Below are positions 32,410 to 40,316 of a stretch of 64,000 bases of DNA, piece by piece; positions within the stretch are counted from its first letter, which is position 1, and each line of letters starts with the position of its first letter. The translations under genes and the position numbers were made by a program. This stretch comes from Romeriopsis navalis LEGE 11480 (lineage in GTDB: Bacteria > Cyanobacteriota > Cyanobacteriia > Leptolyngbyales > Leptolyngbyaceae): positions 1 through 64,000 of the forward strand of contig NZ_JADEXQ010000017.1 of assembly GCF_015207035.1 (NCBI RefSeq), given 5' to 3'. The notes beneath the pieces were generated by a model that ran no database searches, was not told where the DNA came from, and was given only the letters and a program-made list of their open reading frames with translations.

Positions 32410-32880
32410 ATGCCTCAAGAACCCCATCAAAATCATTTATTCATTATTGAAGATGAAAAGGGACGTCGGGAATACGTTCTGGATGCGCCGGTCTATTCGA
32501 TCGGTCGGGATCCAAAGTGTGACATCCGACTAGTTTCGCAATTCGTCTCACGCCGTCACGCCACCTTAGTCCAGTTACCCAACGAAGATGGTAGCTACTA
32601 CTACCGGATCGTTGACGGTAATCTCAAGGGTAAAGCTAGCGCCAATGGGTTACTGATTAACGGTCGCAAGTTTCAGAATCATGATTTGAAAAATGCCGAC
32701 CAAATTGTCTTTGGACCACAGGTTCGGGCGATTTACTATCTCCTCCGCCGGGAAGCGATTCAAACCGTTCCACCCGATGAATTTGACATCACCTTGATTA
32801 GTCCCAACATGGTGGGCGACCCCGAAGATAAAAGCCGCATCGAGGACGAGGACGACGGCCAAACGATGAAACTCGCTTAA
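32410..32880 (+). CDS. FHA domain protein
   Basis: A 156-residue protein. The FHA domain (~residues 15-110) shows YSIGRDPKCDIRL, VSRRHATL and ANGLLINGRKF, that is, the Gly-Arg, Ser-x-x-His and Asn-Gly elements that bind phosphothreonine. The tail is short and acidic (EDKSRIEDEDDGQT), including a Thr that could itself be phosphorylated. It is likely a phospho-dependent adaptor for a Ser/Thr kinase. The start is uncertain: ATG 32410 was preferred over an upstream TTG at 32392. A strong hairpin terminator lies 58 bp past the stop. Confidence 0.85.
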   Translation: MPQEPHQNHLFIIEDEKGRREYVLDAPVYSIGRDPKCDIRLVSQFVSRRHATLVQLPNEDGSYYYRIVDGNLKGKASANGLLINGRKFQNHDLKNADQIVFGPQVRAIYYLLRREAIQTVPPDEFDITLISPNMVGDPEDKSRIEDEDDGQTMKLA

Positions 32881-32938
32881 ACTCAGTCACGGTTACCCAG
32901 CATTACGCTGGGGTAGTGCGAACATGCAATTTGCAATG

Positions 32939-32975
32939 CAAAGCCGTCTTCAGGTTGAACCTGAAGACGGCTTTG
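32939..32975 (+). terminator. Strong hairpin terminator after the FHA gene
   Basis: CAAAGCCGTCTTCAGGTT and its exact complement AACCTGAAGACGGCTTTG form an 18-bp perfect inverted repeat with a minimal spacer, followed by TTCCTT. It lies between the convergent FHA and 117-residue genes (63 bp before the latter's stop) and can serve both. Confidence 0.8.
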
Positions 32976-33037
32976 TTCCTTAATCGATTAATCCATCACC
33001 GAATGCGGGGCAATATTCAAACCACAGGCAAGCAAAT

Positions 33038-33391
33038 TTACGAAGCACCTACAACTGATTCAATCAACTTCCATTGCGGTGCATCACTCACGGCTTGGTT
33101 CAGTTGGTTAAACATCTGCTGGCAATGGTTATTGGCTTGAAGCGGCAATTCCTCGTTTTTCAAGACAAATTTCATACTGACGGCCGTATCCGTCGCCGTT
33201 GTCCGATTAATTAACACCTCGGCAGTAACCAGCTTCGGGAAAGGGACATTGCCAGGATTCTCCCGCGCCATGATGTACTCATGGCTCGTATAGAGCACAT
33301 TGAAGTTACAGTCCTCCAGCACCGGCTTCATCGCCTCATGCAAATCATCAACCGAAATTCCTAAAGTCAGAGAACAGGTATAGCGAGCCAT
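33038..33391 (-). CDS. Conserved-looking cyanobacterial hypothetical protein, 117 residues
   Basis: A 117-residue soluble protein beginning MARYTCSLTLGIS. It alternates beta strands with helices (DDLHEAMKPVLEDCNFNVLY, LVTAEVLINRTTATDTAVSMKFVL) and ends in an amphipathic helix. No signal peptide, no enzyme motif. Good coding appearance and an upstream GGGAGGG region support it. Family not recalled. It is divergent from tmk. Confidence 0.65.
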   Translation of the reverse strand: MARYTCSLTLGISVDDLHEAMKPVLEDCNFNVLYTSHEYIMARENPGNVPFPKLVTAEVLINRTTATDTAVSMKFVLKNEELPLQANNHCQQMFNQLNQAVSDAPQWKLIESVVGAS

Positions 33392-33603
33392 CAGCCCTCC
33401 CTGGTATGTAGGTGCGTGTCAGAACTGGAGCCATTTTAGAAGTCAAATCAGCATCTGACAAGCGCGAATGGTCGGCTCACAATCTGTCTCCTCACTCCGC
33501 CCAAATTTCTCACAGTGAATCACCCTAGTTGTCACTTCGCTGCAGCCTATCTGGCTTTCCCCACTCTCCACAAACATGGGACACTCAGGAGACAAAATTA
33601 TTT

Positions 33604-34290
33604 ATGGCCATGCAGTATTCCAGTCATTCATACCCCGGCAAACTAATCGTCTTTGAAGGCGGTGAGGGATGCGGCAAAACCACTCAGCTCCAATTAACAC
33701 AGACATGGCTGAGGGAAAACGATCGACTGCACCAGTTTCACTACGATCGCTTACTCGTTACCCGAGAACCCGGGGGCACTGACCTCTGCGGCCAAATTCG
33801 ACAAGTCCTCTTGGAAAACCATGATGAACCAATGGATCCACGAACTGAGCTTCTCCTCTATGCCGCCGATCGGACCCAGCATGTCGAGCAATGCCTCAAG
33901 CCCGCCTTACAACGGGGTGACTTAGTGCTATGCGATCGCTATACGGATTCCACCGTGGCCTATCAAGGTTATGGGCGCGGGCTTGATCACGGATTAATCG
34001 ACCAACTCAATCAGATCGCCACCGATGGCCTCCAACCAGACCTCACCATCTGGCTCGATCTCGATGTCGAAGTGGGGTTAGCGCGGGCCCAAAACCGTGG
34101 CAAACGCGATCGGATTGAGCAATCGGATTTGGCCTTTCATCAAGCCGTCCGCCAAGGCTTTCAGGCCCTAGCGGAATCGGCACCAGAGCGATTTCAGCGA
34201 ATTGACGCAAGTGAAGCCATTGCAACGGTCCAGCAACAGATTCAAACAGCGATCGTCACGACGTTAAATCAATGGCAAACGCCAGCGTAG
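33604..34290 (+). CDS. tmk: Thymidylate kinase
   Basis: A 228-residue dTMP kinase giving dTDP. The P-loop FEGGEGCGKTTQ (residues ~17-28), the DRY-type motif CDRYTDSTVAYQGYGRG (~112-128) and the LID region RAQNRGKRDRIEQ are intact. An upstream frame runs from 33529, but AGGAG ~12 bases before ATG 33604 and the family's normal length support the shorter start. The DUF3288 gene converges 38 bp downstream. Cytoplasmic, essential in nucleotide synthesis. Confidence 0.93.
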   Translation: MAMQYSSHSYPGKLIVFEGGEGCGKTTQLQLTQTWLRENDRLHQFHYDRLLVTREPGGTDLCGQIRQVLLENHDEPMDPRTELLLYAADRTQHVEQCLKPALQRGDLVLCDRYTDSTVAYQGYGRGLDHGLIDQLNQIATDGLQPDLTIWLDLDVEVGLARAQNRGKRDRIEQSDLAFHQAVRQGFQALAESAPERFQRIDASEAIATVQQQIQTAIVTTLNQWQTPA

Positions 34291-34328
34291 TCTGTCAGTG
34301 GCAAGTCGTGCCAGGGGCAAGTTCTGGA

Positions 34329-34643
34329 TTAGCTCCAGTCCTCTTCATTTTTATTACCCCGCACGGTGTAAACCGGCGTACCCCGATGATGAATCGCCCG
34401 CGTCTTGGCAAATAGCGATTCCTCGGTCAACTGCCAGCGCTGCAAAACTTTATCGAGATCCTTCTGGATATCCCAGGCACCAGGAAAACCTTGATAGCGA
34501 ATTTTTAATCGGGCTAATTCTGCCAAATTTAGATCTGTCGGATCACCGGCCAGAATACTATCCATCACCGCTCGATCTTTGCGCCACAAAGGATGTTGTT
34601 GATCTTTCATCGCCGTCGTTGGCTTGGGCTCAGCCATTTGCAA
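34329..34643 (-). CDS. DUF3288 family protein
   Basis: A 104-residue cyanobacterial protein. The core DQQHPLWRKDRAVMDSILAG, DLNLAELARLKIRYQGFPGAWDIQKDLDKVL and QRWQLTEESLF is as I remember the DUF3288 family. Mostly helical and soluble, function unknown. The start could be the second Met (two residues later). It converges with tmk. Confidence 0.8.
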   Translation of the reverse strand: MQMAEPKPTTAMKDQQHPLWRKDRAVMDSILAGDPTDLNLAELARLKIRYQGFPGAWDIQKDLDKVLQRWQLTEESLFAKTRAIHHRGTPVYTVRGNKNEEDWS

Positions 34644-35089
34644 GTCACCATAGGAAGGGGGTGCTAGGAATTATACGCAAGCACGTCGCTTTCTCAACTT
34701 TTGCCTGAAGTTTAAAGTTGGCAAAGCTCGGAAAAAATCCCGCCATTTGCCGGTGGTGCGATGCTACAAATTAATTTCTAAAACAAAATATTTCATATCA
34801 CTGCAAAATGTCCGGGTTTTATAAACTTTAAGTAAAAACACCGTGTCTTGTGTTGGTCTTGTCATCTATCCTTGGATATAGTTGGAACATCAAGTAAATG
34901 AATCGCTTATTCGGTTGGCCCTAAGATTTACATCGTTAAATCTGTAAGTTGACACCCCTTATCTAACTTTATGTTTATCCAGCGACAGTAATTTTGTTGC
35001 TTATTTAAGTCGAAAAGCCGCGGATATTTGATATCCGCGGCTTTTCTGTGAGATAGCCAGTCAACTAACTTGCGCGCAAACTGCACAAG
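34644..35089. other. Intergenic region with possible small-RNA unit
   Basis: About 445 bp, A/T-rich, without a supported protein gene. It holds a TTGACA box (34949-34954), a TATGTT/TGTTTA sequence 15-17 bases later and a strong hairpin at 35012-35046. Together these could define a plus-strand transcript of ~65 nt; the hairpin equally suits the end of the FTR1 gene on the other strand. Confidence 0.4.
35012..35046 (-). terminator. Hairpin terminator downstream of the FTR1 gene
   Basis: GAAAAGCCGCGGATAT and ATATCCGCGGCTTTTC are perfect 16-bp arms around a 3-nt loop. The A/T ends of the stem supply an A-tract and U-tract on both strands, so it can work in either direction. It lies 44 bp after the iron-permease stop codon. 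Confidence 0.75.
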
Positions 35090-36046
35090 CTATTTCTTGT
35101 TTCCGATTGGCACGACCGAATTGTTTGGCGTCATAGATGGCGTCGCCCGCGAACTTGGCACACTCAGACTAGAGAAGTATGCCCAGCCAACGGAAGCCAG
35201 TAATCCTACGTAGCTAATTAATTCAAGTCCATACAAACGATCGCGATAGCCCAAGAGGGTTTTCAGAATAATGCCGGGGAATCGCCGATCAGGCAATATT
35301 GCACCCAAATCCCACACCAATGGCCCCAATAAACAACTGCCAGCATCGGTGGTGAAGCAAAGTGATTGCCAACGATCGTCCATCTCTGCCAACCGGGCAA
35401 TCCCTTGATCAAGATGGGCCAACATACCAACGGCCAGCCCGCCTACAATCAGCAGCAAGGCCACACCCATCACCTGAAAAAACCGCTGTAGGTTAATCCG
35501 CACACCCCATTTAAATAACAACGTTCCAATCAACGTCGCGCCCACTAACCCCAGCAACGCACCGATCGGGGGCAACCAACCTTGCTGAAACTGGGCCGCA
35601 ATAAATACGACTGTTTCAAACCCTTCGCGCAGAACGGCCAAAAAAATAATCCCAAAAATGCCCCAAGCGGCACCATCATCCGCCGTAATCACACGCTCGA
35701 TTTCTCCCTCAATTGACCGCTTCAGCAACTTCGCTTGCTGCGTCATCCAGATCAACATCCAACTGAGTAACCCGATCGCAATTCCCGCAAAGCCGGCTTC
35801 CATCAACGGCTTAAACGCAGCGGTATCGGGACGTGAATTGCCCATCCACCACAACGCGCCAGTAAAACATAAGCCAATTAATACGCTGCCAAGTAACCCC
35901 GCCGCAATGCCGCCATACACCCAACGCTGGAGTGATAACTGCCCGGCCTGCTTCAGATAAGCCAACACAATCCCCACGACCAATGCCGCTTCAACGCCCT
36001 CACGTAATGTGATCAAAAACGTTGGAATAATTGCACTCAAGTCCAT
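35090..36046 (-). CDS. FTR1-family iron permease
   Basis: A 318-residue, seven-TM permease. The two iron-passage motifs are REGVE (residues 15-19) and REGFE (140-144), as in yeast Ftr1p and bacterial EfeU. Hydrophobic helices fill most of the chain. Cyanobacterial homologues import iron across the plasma membrane; no EfeO/EfeB partner is nearby. A 58-residue membrane protein gene ends 5 bp upstream on the same strand and is clearly cotranscribed. A hairpin terminator follows at 35012-35046. Confidence 0.9.
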   Translation of the reverse strand: MDLSAIIPTFLITLREGVEAALVVGIVLAYLKQAGQLSLQRWVYGGIAAGLLGSVLIGLCFTGALWWMGNSRPDTAAFKPLMEAGFAGIAIGLLSWMLIWMTQQAKLLKRSIEGEIERVITADDGAAWGIFGIIFLAVLREGFETVVFIAAQFQQGWLPPIGALLGLVGATLIGTLLFKWGVRINLQRFFQVMGVALLLIVGGLAVGMLAHLDQGIARLAEMDDRWQSLCFTTDAGSCLLGPLVWDLGAILPDRRFPGIILKTLLGYRDRLYGLELISYVGLLASVGWAYFSSLSVPSSRATPSMTPNNSVVPIGNKK

Positions 36047-36051
36047 GCAAA

Positions 36052-36228
36052 TTAGCCCTTCAACGCTTTGCGGAAGTTCGTGCGATACGATCGACTAACT
36101 AGCAAAATTGGCCAAAACACCGTTAAACCAAGGCGATTCTGCATAAAATTAGTGTTCCGAAACCCACGCCAAAACTTCCACGCACCAAACAAATACACGA
36201 GCAAGAGAACCACCGGGATAGCCTGCAT
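36052..36228 (-). CDS. Small 58-residue membrane protein upstream of the iron permease
   Basis: I translated this short frame by hand. It starts MQAIPVVLLLVYLFGAWKFW (one TM helix, residues ~3-20), continues RGFRNTNFMQNRLGL, has a second hydrophobic patch TVFWPILLVS (~36-45), and ends in the basic tail RSYRTNFRKALKG. AGGAG lies 9 bases before the ATG. The stop is 5 bp before the FTR1 start, so the two are cotranscribed. Family not known to me. It may be a small subunit or regulator of the permease; inference from position only. Confidence 0.75.
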   Translation of the reverse strand: MQAIPVVLLLVYLFGAWKFWRGFRNTNFMQNRLGLTVFWPILLVSRSYRTNFRKALKG

Positions 36229-36500
36229 TGTGAGTTACTCCTAAATAAATCAATTCACTGGGGATTGACCCGCAGATTTATCCTAGCAATTGTCCGAATC
36301 GCGCGGCAGAAACTTCGCCATTGCGCGGCAATGACGCACCGCCATGCCAAAAGGACGACAAGGTTCGGTTCTTTCTACTTAGATGAACTGTCCGGCTCGC
36401 CGAGGCGAGTTAGTATAGATAAGCGGTGGATACAGTGATGACTCGGATACAACCGTCCGTCAAGCTGCCCCGCTGGTTCAGGCATTATTTGGGATCGCAA

Positions 36501-37187
36501 ATGAGTTCACCGATTAAGGCTGTGCAAGCTCCTTATTATGGCGATGTTTCTTATCGCACGCCTCCGCCCGATTTGCCTTCACTCTTGCTGAAAGAGCGAA
36601 TCATTTATTTGGGCTTACCCCTCGTTTCATCGGATGACTACAAGCGTCAATTAGGGGTCGATGTTACACGCTTGATTATTGAGCAGTTGCTATATCTGGA
36701 GTTCGAAGATCCTGATAAGCCGATTTACTTCTATATCAACTCCACCGGGACATCGTGGTATACCGGCGATTCGATTGGGTTTGAGACTGAAGCCTTCGCT
36801 ATTTGCGACACCCTGAAGTACATTAAGCCGCCCGTCCATACGATCTGTATCGGTCAGGCCTTAGGCACCGCTGCCATGATTTTAGGTTCCGGCGAGAAGG
36901 GCTTCCGCGCCAGTCTACCCCACGCAACCATCGTGCTGAACCAGCCGCGTAGTGGGGCTCAAGGCCAAGCTAGTGATATTCAGATTCGGGCGAAGGAAGT
37001 TGTCGCCAATAAGACAGCCATCCTGAATATTTTCGCTGAGAGCACCGGTCAAACCACCGAAAAGCTAGCGAAGGATATGGATCGCATGTTCTATCTCACC
37101 CCCGAAGAAGCCAAAGAATATGGCTTGATCGATCGCGTGTTGGAGAGCACCAAGGAATTACCCAAACAGCTCCCGGCGATGATCTAG
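36501..37187 (+). CDS. clpR: ClpR: catalytically inactive Clp protease subunit
   Basis: A 228-residue ClpP-fold subunit matching cyanobacterial ClpR (IKAVQAPYYGD, RTPPPDLPSLLLKERI, STGTSWYTGD). The nucleophile region reads CIGQALGTAAM where active ClpP has LAASMGAF, so Ser is Gly; the His of IMIHQP is Asn in IVLNQP. Cyanobacterial ClpR forms mixed rings with ClpP3 and works with ClpC. The frame is open back to 36426; ATG 36501 gives the usual N-terminus, though ATG 36438 is possible. First of three tandem clp genes; a hairpin follows at 37195-37224. Confidence 0.88.
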   Translation: MSSPIKAVQAPYYGDVSYRTPPPDLPSLLLKERIIYLGLPLVSSDDYKRQLGVDVTRLIIEQLLYLEFEDPDKPIYFYINSTGTSWYTGDSIGFETEAFAICDTLKYIKPPVHTICIGQALGTAAMILGSGEKGFRASLPHATIVLNQPRSGAQGQASDIQIRAKEVVANKTAILNIFAESTGQTTEKLAKDMDRMFYLTPEEAKEYGLIDRVLESTKELPKQLPAMI

Positions 37188-37194
37188 AAACCCT

Positions 37195-37224
37195 GGGTTG
37201 AAACCTCAATTGGGGTTTCAACCC
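37195..37224 (+). promoter_or_regulatory. Intercistronic hairpin between clpR and the next clp gene
   Basis: GGGTTGAAACC and GGTTTCAACCC pair perfectly around an 8-nt loop, 7 bp after the clpR stop. No U-tract follows, so it may be an mRNA stability or processing element rather than a full terminator. Confidence 0.55.
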
Positions 37225-37272
37225 GCCGGGTATTTGCACTTTGACCACGATTGCATTCGGACTGGTGAACCT

Positions 37273-37944
37273 ATGGCCTTTGGTCGACCACTGCGCGTCC
37301 CCTACAATATTCCTGGCAGTCAGAACTGGCAGTGGGTGAATATTTTCACCCGCCTCGCGCAGGAACGGATTATTTTCATTAACCAGCCCCTGACCATGGG
37401 GCTGTCGAATGAAGTAATTTCCTACATGCTCTTCCTGGATTCCCAAGATCAAAAGCCGATCTACGTTTATATCAACTCGATCGGTGATCCGATCGATGCT
37501 GGGATGGCCGATATTACCGCCGGGATGATGTCCGTCACCGCTGGTCTGGCAATCTACGACACGATGAAAAATATCAAGTCGGAAGTTTTGACGATCGGAA
37601 TGGGCCAAGTTGTGGGCATGGCGGCACTGCTGCTGGCCGCTGGGACCAAGGGTAAGCGGGCTTGCCTACCGCATACGTCCCTCGTCTTGACGCAACCGCA
37701 AATGGGGGCTCAAGGCCAGGCCACAGATATCGAAGTTAGCTCCGCCCAAATGAAACTCAAACGCCAATTGGTCGTTGATTTATTTGCGGAGCATACGGGT
37801 CAAACGGCAGAAAAGATCTTCGGGGATCTTGATCGGACATTCTATATGGGTGCCACCGATGCACAAGCCTACGGTCTGATCGATCGGGTCGTGCAATCCA
37901 TGAAAGATCCGGCAGCGCCGGCCTTAGCTGGCAGTAACCTCTAA
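37273..37944 (+). CDS. Second non-catalytic ClpP-like subunit between clpR and clpP3
   Basis: A 223-residue ClpP3-like protein (N-terminus [12 protein letters not shown]; ClpP3 has [11 protein letters not shown]). The catalytic Ser position lies in [14 protein letters not shown] and reads Gly, and the catalytic His is Thr in LVLTQPQMG, so it cannot be a protease on its own. An 11-residue insertion-like segment ([14 protein letters not shown]) replaces the GGSVTAGM handle. It is therefore a second ClpR-like subunit, but derived from ClpP3 rather than from ClpR. Start: ATG 37273 mirrors the ClpP3 N-terminus; an upstream ATG at 37198 lies inside the hairpin. It is in the same operon as the flanking clp genes. 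Confidence 0.82.
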   Translation: MAFGRPLRVPYNIPGSQNWQWVNIFTRLAQERIIFINQPLTMGLSNEVISYMLFLDSQDQKPIYVYINSIGDPIDAGMADITAGMMSVTAGLAIYDTMKNIKSEVLTIGMGQVVGMAALLLAAGTKGKRACLPHTSLVLTQPQMGAQGQATDIEVSSAQMKLKRQLVVDLFAEHTGQTAEKIFGDLDRTFYMGATDAQAYGLIDRVVQSMKDPAAPALAGSNL

Positions 37945-38009
37945 AGGCCAGCGCCACTCCACATCCGTCCATTAACTCATCCCATCATCATTTCCAGGAA
38001 AAAAGCACC

Positions 38010-38612
38010 ATGCCTATTGGAGTCCCCAAAGTCCCGTATCGTTTACCCGGTAGCACCTTCGAGCAGTGGATCGACATTGAAGATCGGATGTTTCGGGAAC
38101 GGATTATTTTCTTGACGGAAGAAGTCGATGATGGCATTGCGAATTCCCTTGTCGCCTACATGCTGTACTTGGATTCCGAGGACAACACAAAACCGATCTA
38201 TCTCTATATCAACTCCCCCGGTGGTTCGGTTACCGCCGGAATGGCGATCTACGACACGATGCAATACATCAAGTCAGAGGTCGTAACCATCTGCGTCGGT
38301 CTGGCCGCTTCGATGGGCGCATTTCTCCTTGCCGCCGGGACTAAAGGAAAGCGGGTCGCCCTGCCCCACGCCCGCATCATGATTCACCAACCCCTCGGTG
38401 GAACTGGGCGCCGTCAAGCTTCCGATATTGAGATTGAAGCGAAAGAAATTGTGCGGATTAAGCATTTGCTCAACGAAATCATGGCCGATCGCTCGGGTCA
38501 AACGATCGAAAAAATCGAACAGGATACCGATCGTGACTACTTCCTGTCAGCCGCTGAAGCCAAGGAATATGGGCTGATCGATCGAGTGATCGAAAGTCAC
38601 AAGAGCGTCTAA
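38010..38612 (+). CDS. clpP3: ClpP3: catalytic Clp protease subunit
   Basis: A 200-residue ClpP with catalytic Ser101 (LAASMGAF) and His126 (IMIHQPLGG) and the [15 protein letters not shown] handle region. The N-terminus [15 protein letters not shown] is characteristic of cyanobacterial ClpP3, which pairs with ClpR in the essential ClpP3/R core. It provides the only intact active sites of the three tandem genes. AGGAAAAAAGCACC before the ATG supplies the ribosome site. A terminator follows at 38711-38748. Confidence 0.93.
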   Translation: MPIGVPKVPYRLPGSTFEQWIDIEDRMFRERIIFLTEEVDDGIANSLVAYMLYLDSEDNTKPIYLYINSPGGSVTAGMAIYDTMQYIKSEVVTICVGLAASMGAFLLAAGTKGKRVALPHARIMIHQPLGGTGRRQASDIEIEAKEIVRIKHLLNEIMADRSGQTIEKIEQDTDRDYFLSAAEAKEYGLIDRVIESHKSV

Positions 38613-38710
38613 GTCCGATTACTGCCGCTAAGCTCATTGACAGGGATTACCGCGACATCGGCATCCATCCAATGACATTGATCCGCGGCAGCGCCTTACG
38701 CAATTCGCCG

Positions 38711-38748
38711 AAAAGGTGGCAGAATGCCTAGAAGCATGCCACCTTTTT
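38711..38748 (+). terminator. Rho-independent terminator of the clp operon
   Basis: AAAAGGTGGCA and TGCCACCTTTT form an 11-bp stem, with the loop holding a small internal GCAT pairing, followed by TTTTTTG. It lies 99 bp after clpP3. Confidence 0.8.
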
Positions 38749-38820
38749 TGTGGGTTGATCTGGCACAATTTACCGACAACAATGCTGCTGTTCGACTTTG
38801 GTTCCCGTTGCTTGATCTGA

Positions 38821-39351
38821 ATGAAGCCACCTGAATGCTATCGGTTACTCGGCCTTCCAGACGGCGCGTCCTATGCGGCCGTCAAATTGGCCTATCGGCG
38901 ACGCGCCCGCCTACTGCATCCGGATGTCAACGGCCAGGATCAAGCCGCTCATGAAAAATTCATTCAGCTCACGACAGCCTATAAACTGCTGCTGAAAGTC
39001 GCTCCACCGGCCCCGCCACCCGCGCCCAAGCTCACAGCAGAACAGCAGCTGAAACAAACCGTCTACGCGCAACTCCAAAATTTACTCAAAAAACAGCGCC
39101 TGCCCCGCTCAATTGCCCTGATCGAAGCCCTAGCGCAACGCCTGCCCCACGATGTCGAGATCAAGCAGTGGCAAGGCATCGTCTATCATCTCTGGGGCCG
39201 GAAGCTGATGCAGTCCGGCAGCTTCGAAAAAGCCCAGGCCTACCTGTTCAAAGCCAAGCGGATTGATCCGAAAAATCAATCTCTGCTGGCTGATATCGAA
39301 CGCGATCTACGACAGATGCGACGGCTACAACGCCAAAGTATCAAGATTTAG
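38821..39351 (+). CDS. DnaJ-domain protein with C-terminal TPR-like helices
   Basis: A 176-residue protein. The J domain (residues ~3-65) has the HPD tripeptide in RRRARLLHPDVNG and needs a DnaK partner. A Pro/Ala linker (VAPPAPPPAPKL) leads to a helical C-terminus of ~100 residues with TPR-like repeats (SGSFEKAQAYLFKAKRIDPKNQSLLADIERDL). No zinc finger or peptide-binding domain, so it is a class C J-protein directing Hsp70 to specific clients. Membership of a particular complex cannot be read. Confidence 0.87.
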   Translation: MKPPECYRLLGLPDGASYAAVKLAYRRRARLLHPDVNGQDQAAHEKFIQLTTAYKLLLKVAPPAPPPAPKLTAEQQLKQTVYAQLQNLLKKQRLPRSIALIEALAQRLPHDVEIKQWQGIVYHLWGRKLMQSGSFEKAQAYLFKAKRIDPKNQSLLADIERDLRQMRRLQRQSIKI

Positions 39352-39792
39352 CCAAATCGCTAATCGCTGACCATAAAAGCAAAGCGTAAATATACGGATA
39401 TATGCCCGGAAAAACCAAAAATATTTCCGTGTTTTCACGCGAATTGCGCGAGAGGTGGTACGCTGAACGATCTTTTCCTAGTAATACGTAGTATAATTAG
39501 CTCATAGGAGTTAATGTTTCAAATTTGAATTACTGTGGTTATTACCCAGATATCATTTTACCAACATTAGGTTTGATAGCGCTGTTAGATGTTCTACAGT
39601 GTCGAAGTTTGTGCGCGATGCCAACTTCCTAAGCTGTAAAGGGTTTGAGTCAGGTTAGTCCGAAACAAATTCCCTAGTTTCAGGTATGTTCATCATGGTT
39701 ACGCATTTAATGAGCGTCCATTTTAATCCAGACTTACTTCGGTCATTTATGACTGCTAGCGTCTTGTTCTCACCGAATATGGGGAGCATTTA
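39352..39792. other. 440-bp intergenic region before the anti-sigma factor gene
   Basis: A/T-rich, without a credible reading frame. It has GGGGAGC 6-8 bases before ATG 39793, a usable ribosome site. I see no tRNA and no strong hairpin. A long untranslated leader or an unrecognised small RNA is possible. Confidence 0.4.
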
Positions 39793-40242
39793 ATGGTTGC
39801 AATGTTATCTCGACCGGCTCGAACACAGTGGCAAGTTATGAGTTTTGCCTCGACACTCTATCTCAGCCCGATCCTTGAATTATTGCTCGAAGCCGTCCCC
39901 CAAGAGTGGCATATGGAAGTGCGCCTGGGGTTGCAAGAAGCGTTAGTTAACGCCGCAAAACACGGCAATGCTCTTGATCCCGGCAAGCAGGTTGAAGTGC
40001 GCTATCAGATCAACAATGGTGAATGCACCTGGATCATCGTTGACCAGGGTTGCGGGTTTGAGCCGCCCGAGGTTTGTCATGCCTGCGAGGCTGAGGATTG
40101 GATTGGTGATGAGCAGGAATGTGGACGGGGATTGTTTATCCTGCACCAAATTTTCGATCAGGTTGCTTGGAGTCCTTGTGGCACTGAACTGCACCTCCGC
40201 AAGCAAATGCGTCATATTGCCCGATCGCCCTATTTGATTTAG
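39793..40242 (+). CDS. Anti-sigma regulatory factor (RsbW-like Ser/Thr kinase)
   Basis: A 149-residue HATPase domain of the RsbW/SpoIIAB class. The N-box EALVNAAKHGN (~residues 49-59), G1 box VDQGCGFEPP and G2-like CGRGLFIL are present. Such proteins bind ATP, phosphorylate an anti-anti-sigma factor and hold a sigma factor. No partner gene is adjacent, so the network is elsewhere. Two Cys in CHACEAEDW between the boxes are unusual. A hairpin follows at 40273-40302. Confidence 0.88.
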   Translation: MVAMLSRPARTQWQVMSFASTLYLSPILELLLEAVPQEWHMEVRLGLQEALVNAAKHGNALDPGKQVEVRYQINNGECTWIIVDQGCGFEPPEVCHACEAEDWIGDEQECGRGLFILHQIFDQVAWSPCGTELHLRKQMRHIARSPYLI

Positions 40243-40272
40243 ACGATTGTCCAACCCAGTTTTTTCGGTATG

Positions 40273-40302
40273 TCGGTCGGTGAGCCTGTTTTCACCGACC
40301 GA
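40273..40302. terminator. Hairpin between the anti-sigma gene and lpxD
   Basis: TCGGTCGGTGA and TCACCGACCGA pair around an 8-nt loop, followed by TTTGG. It lies between two convergent genes and can end both transcripts. The U-tract is weak. Confidence 0.65.
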
Positions 40303-40316
40303 TTTGGTATGTTCAG

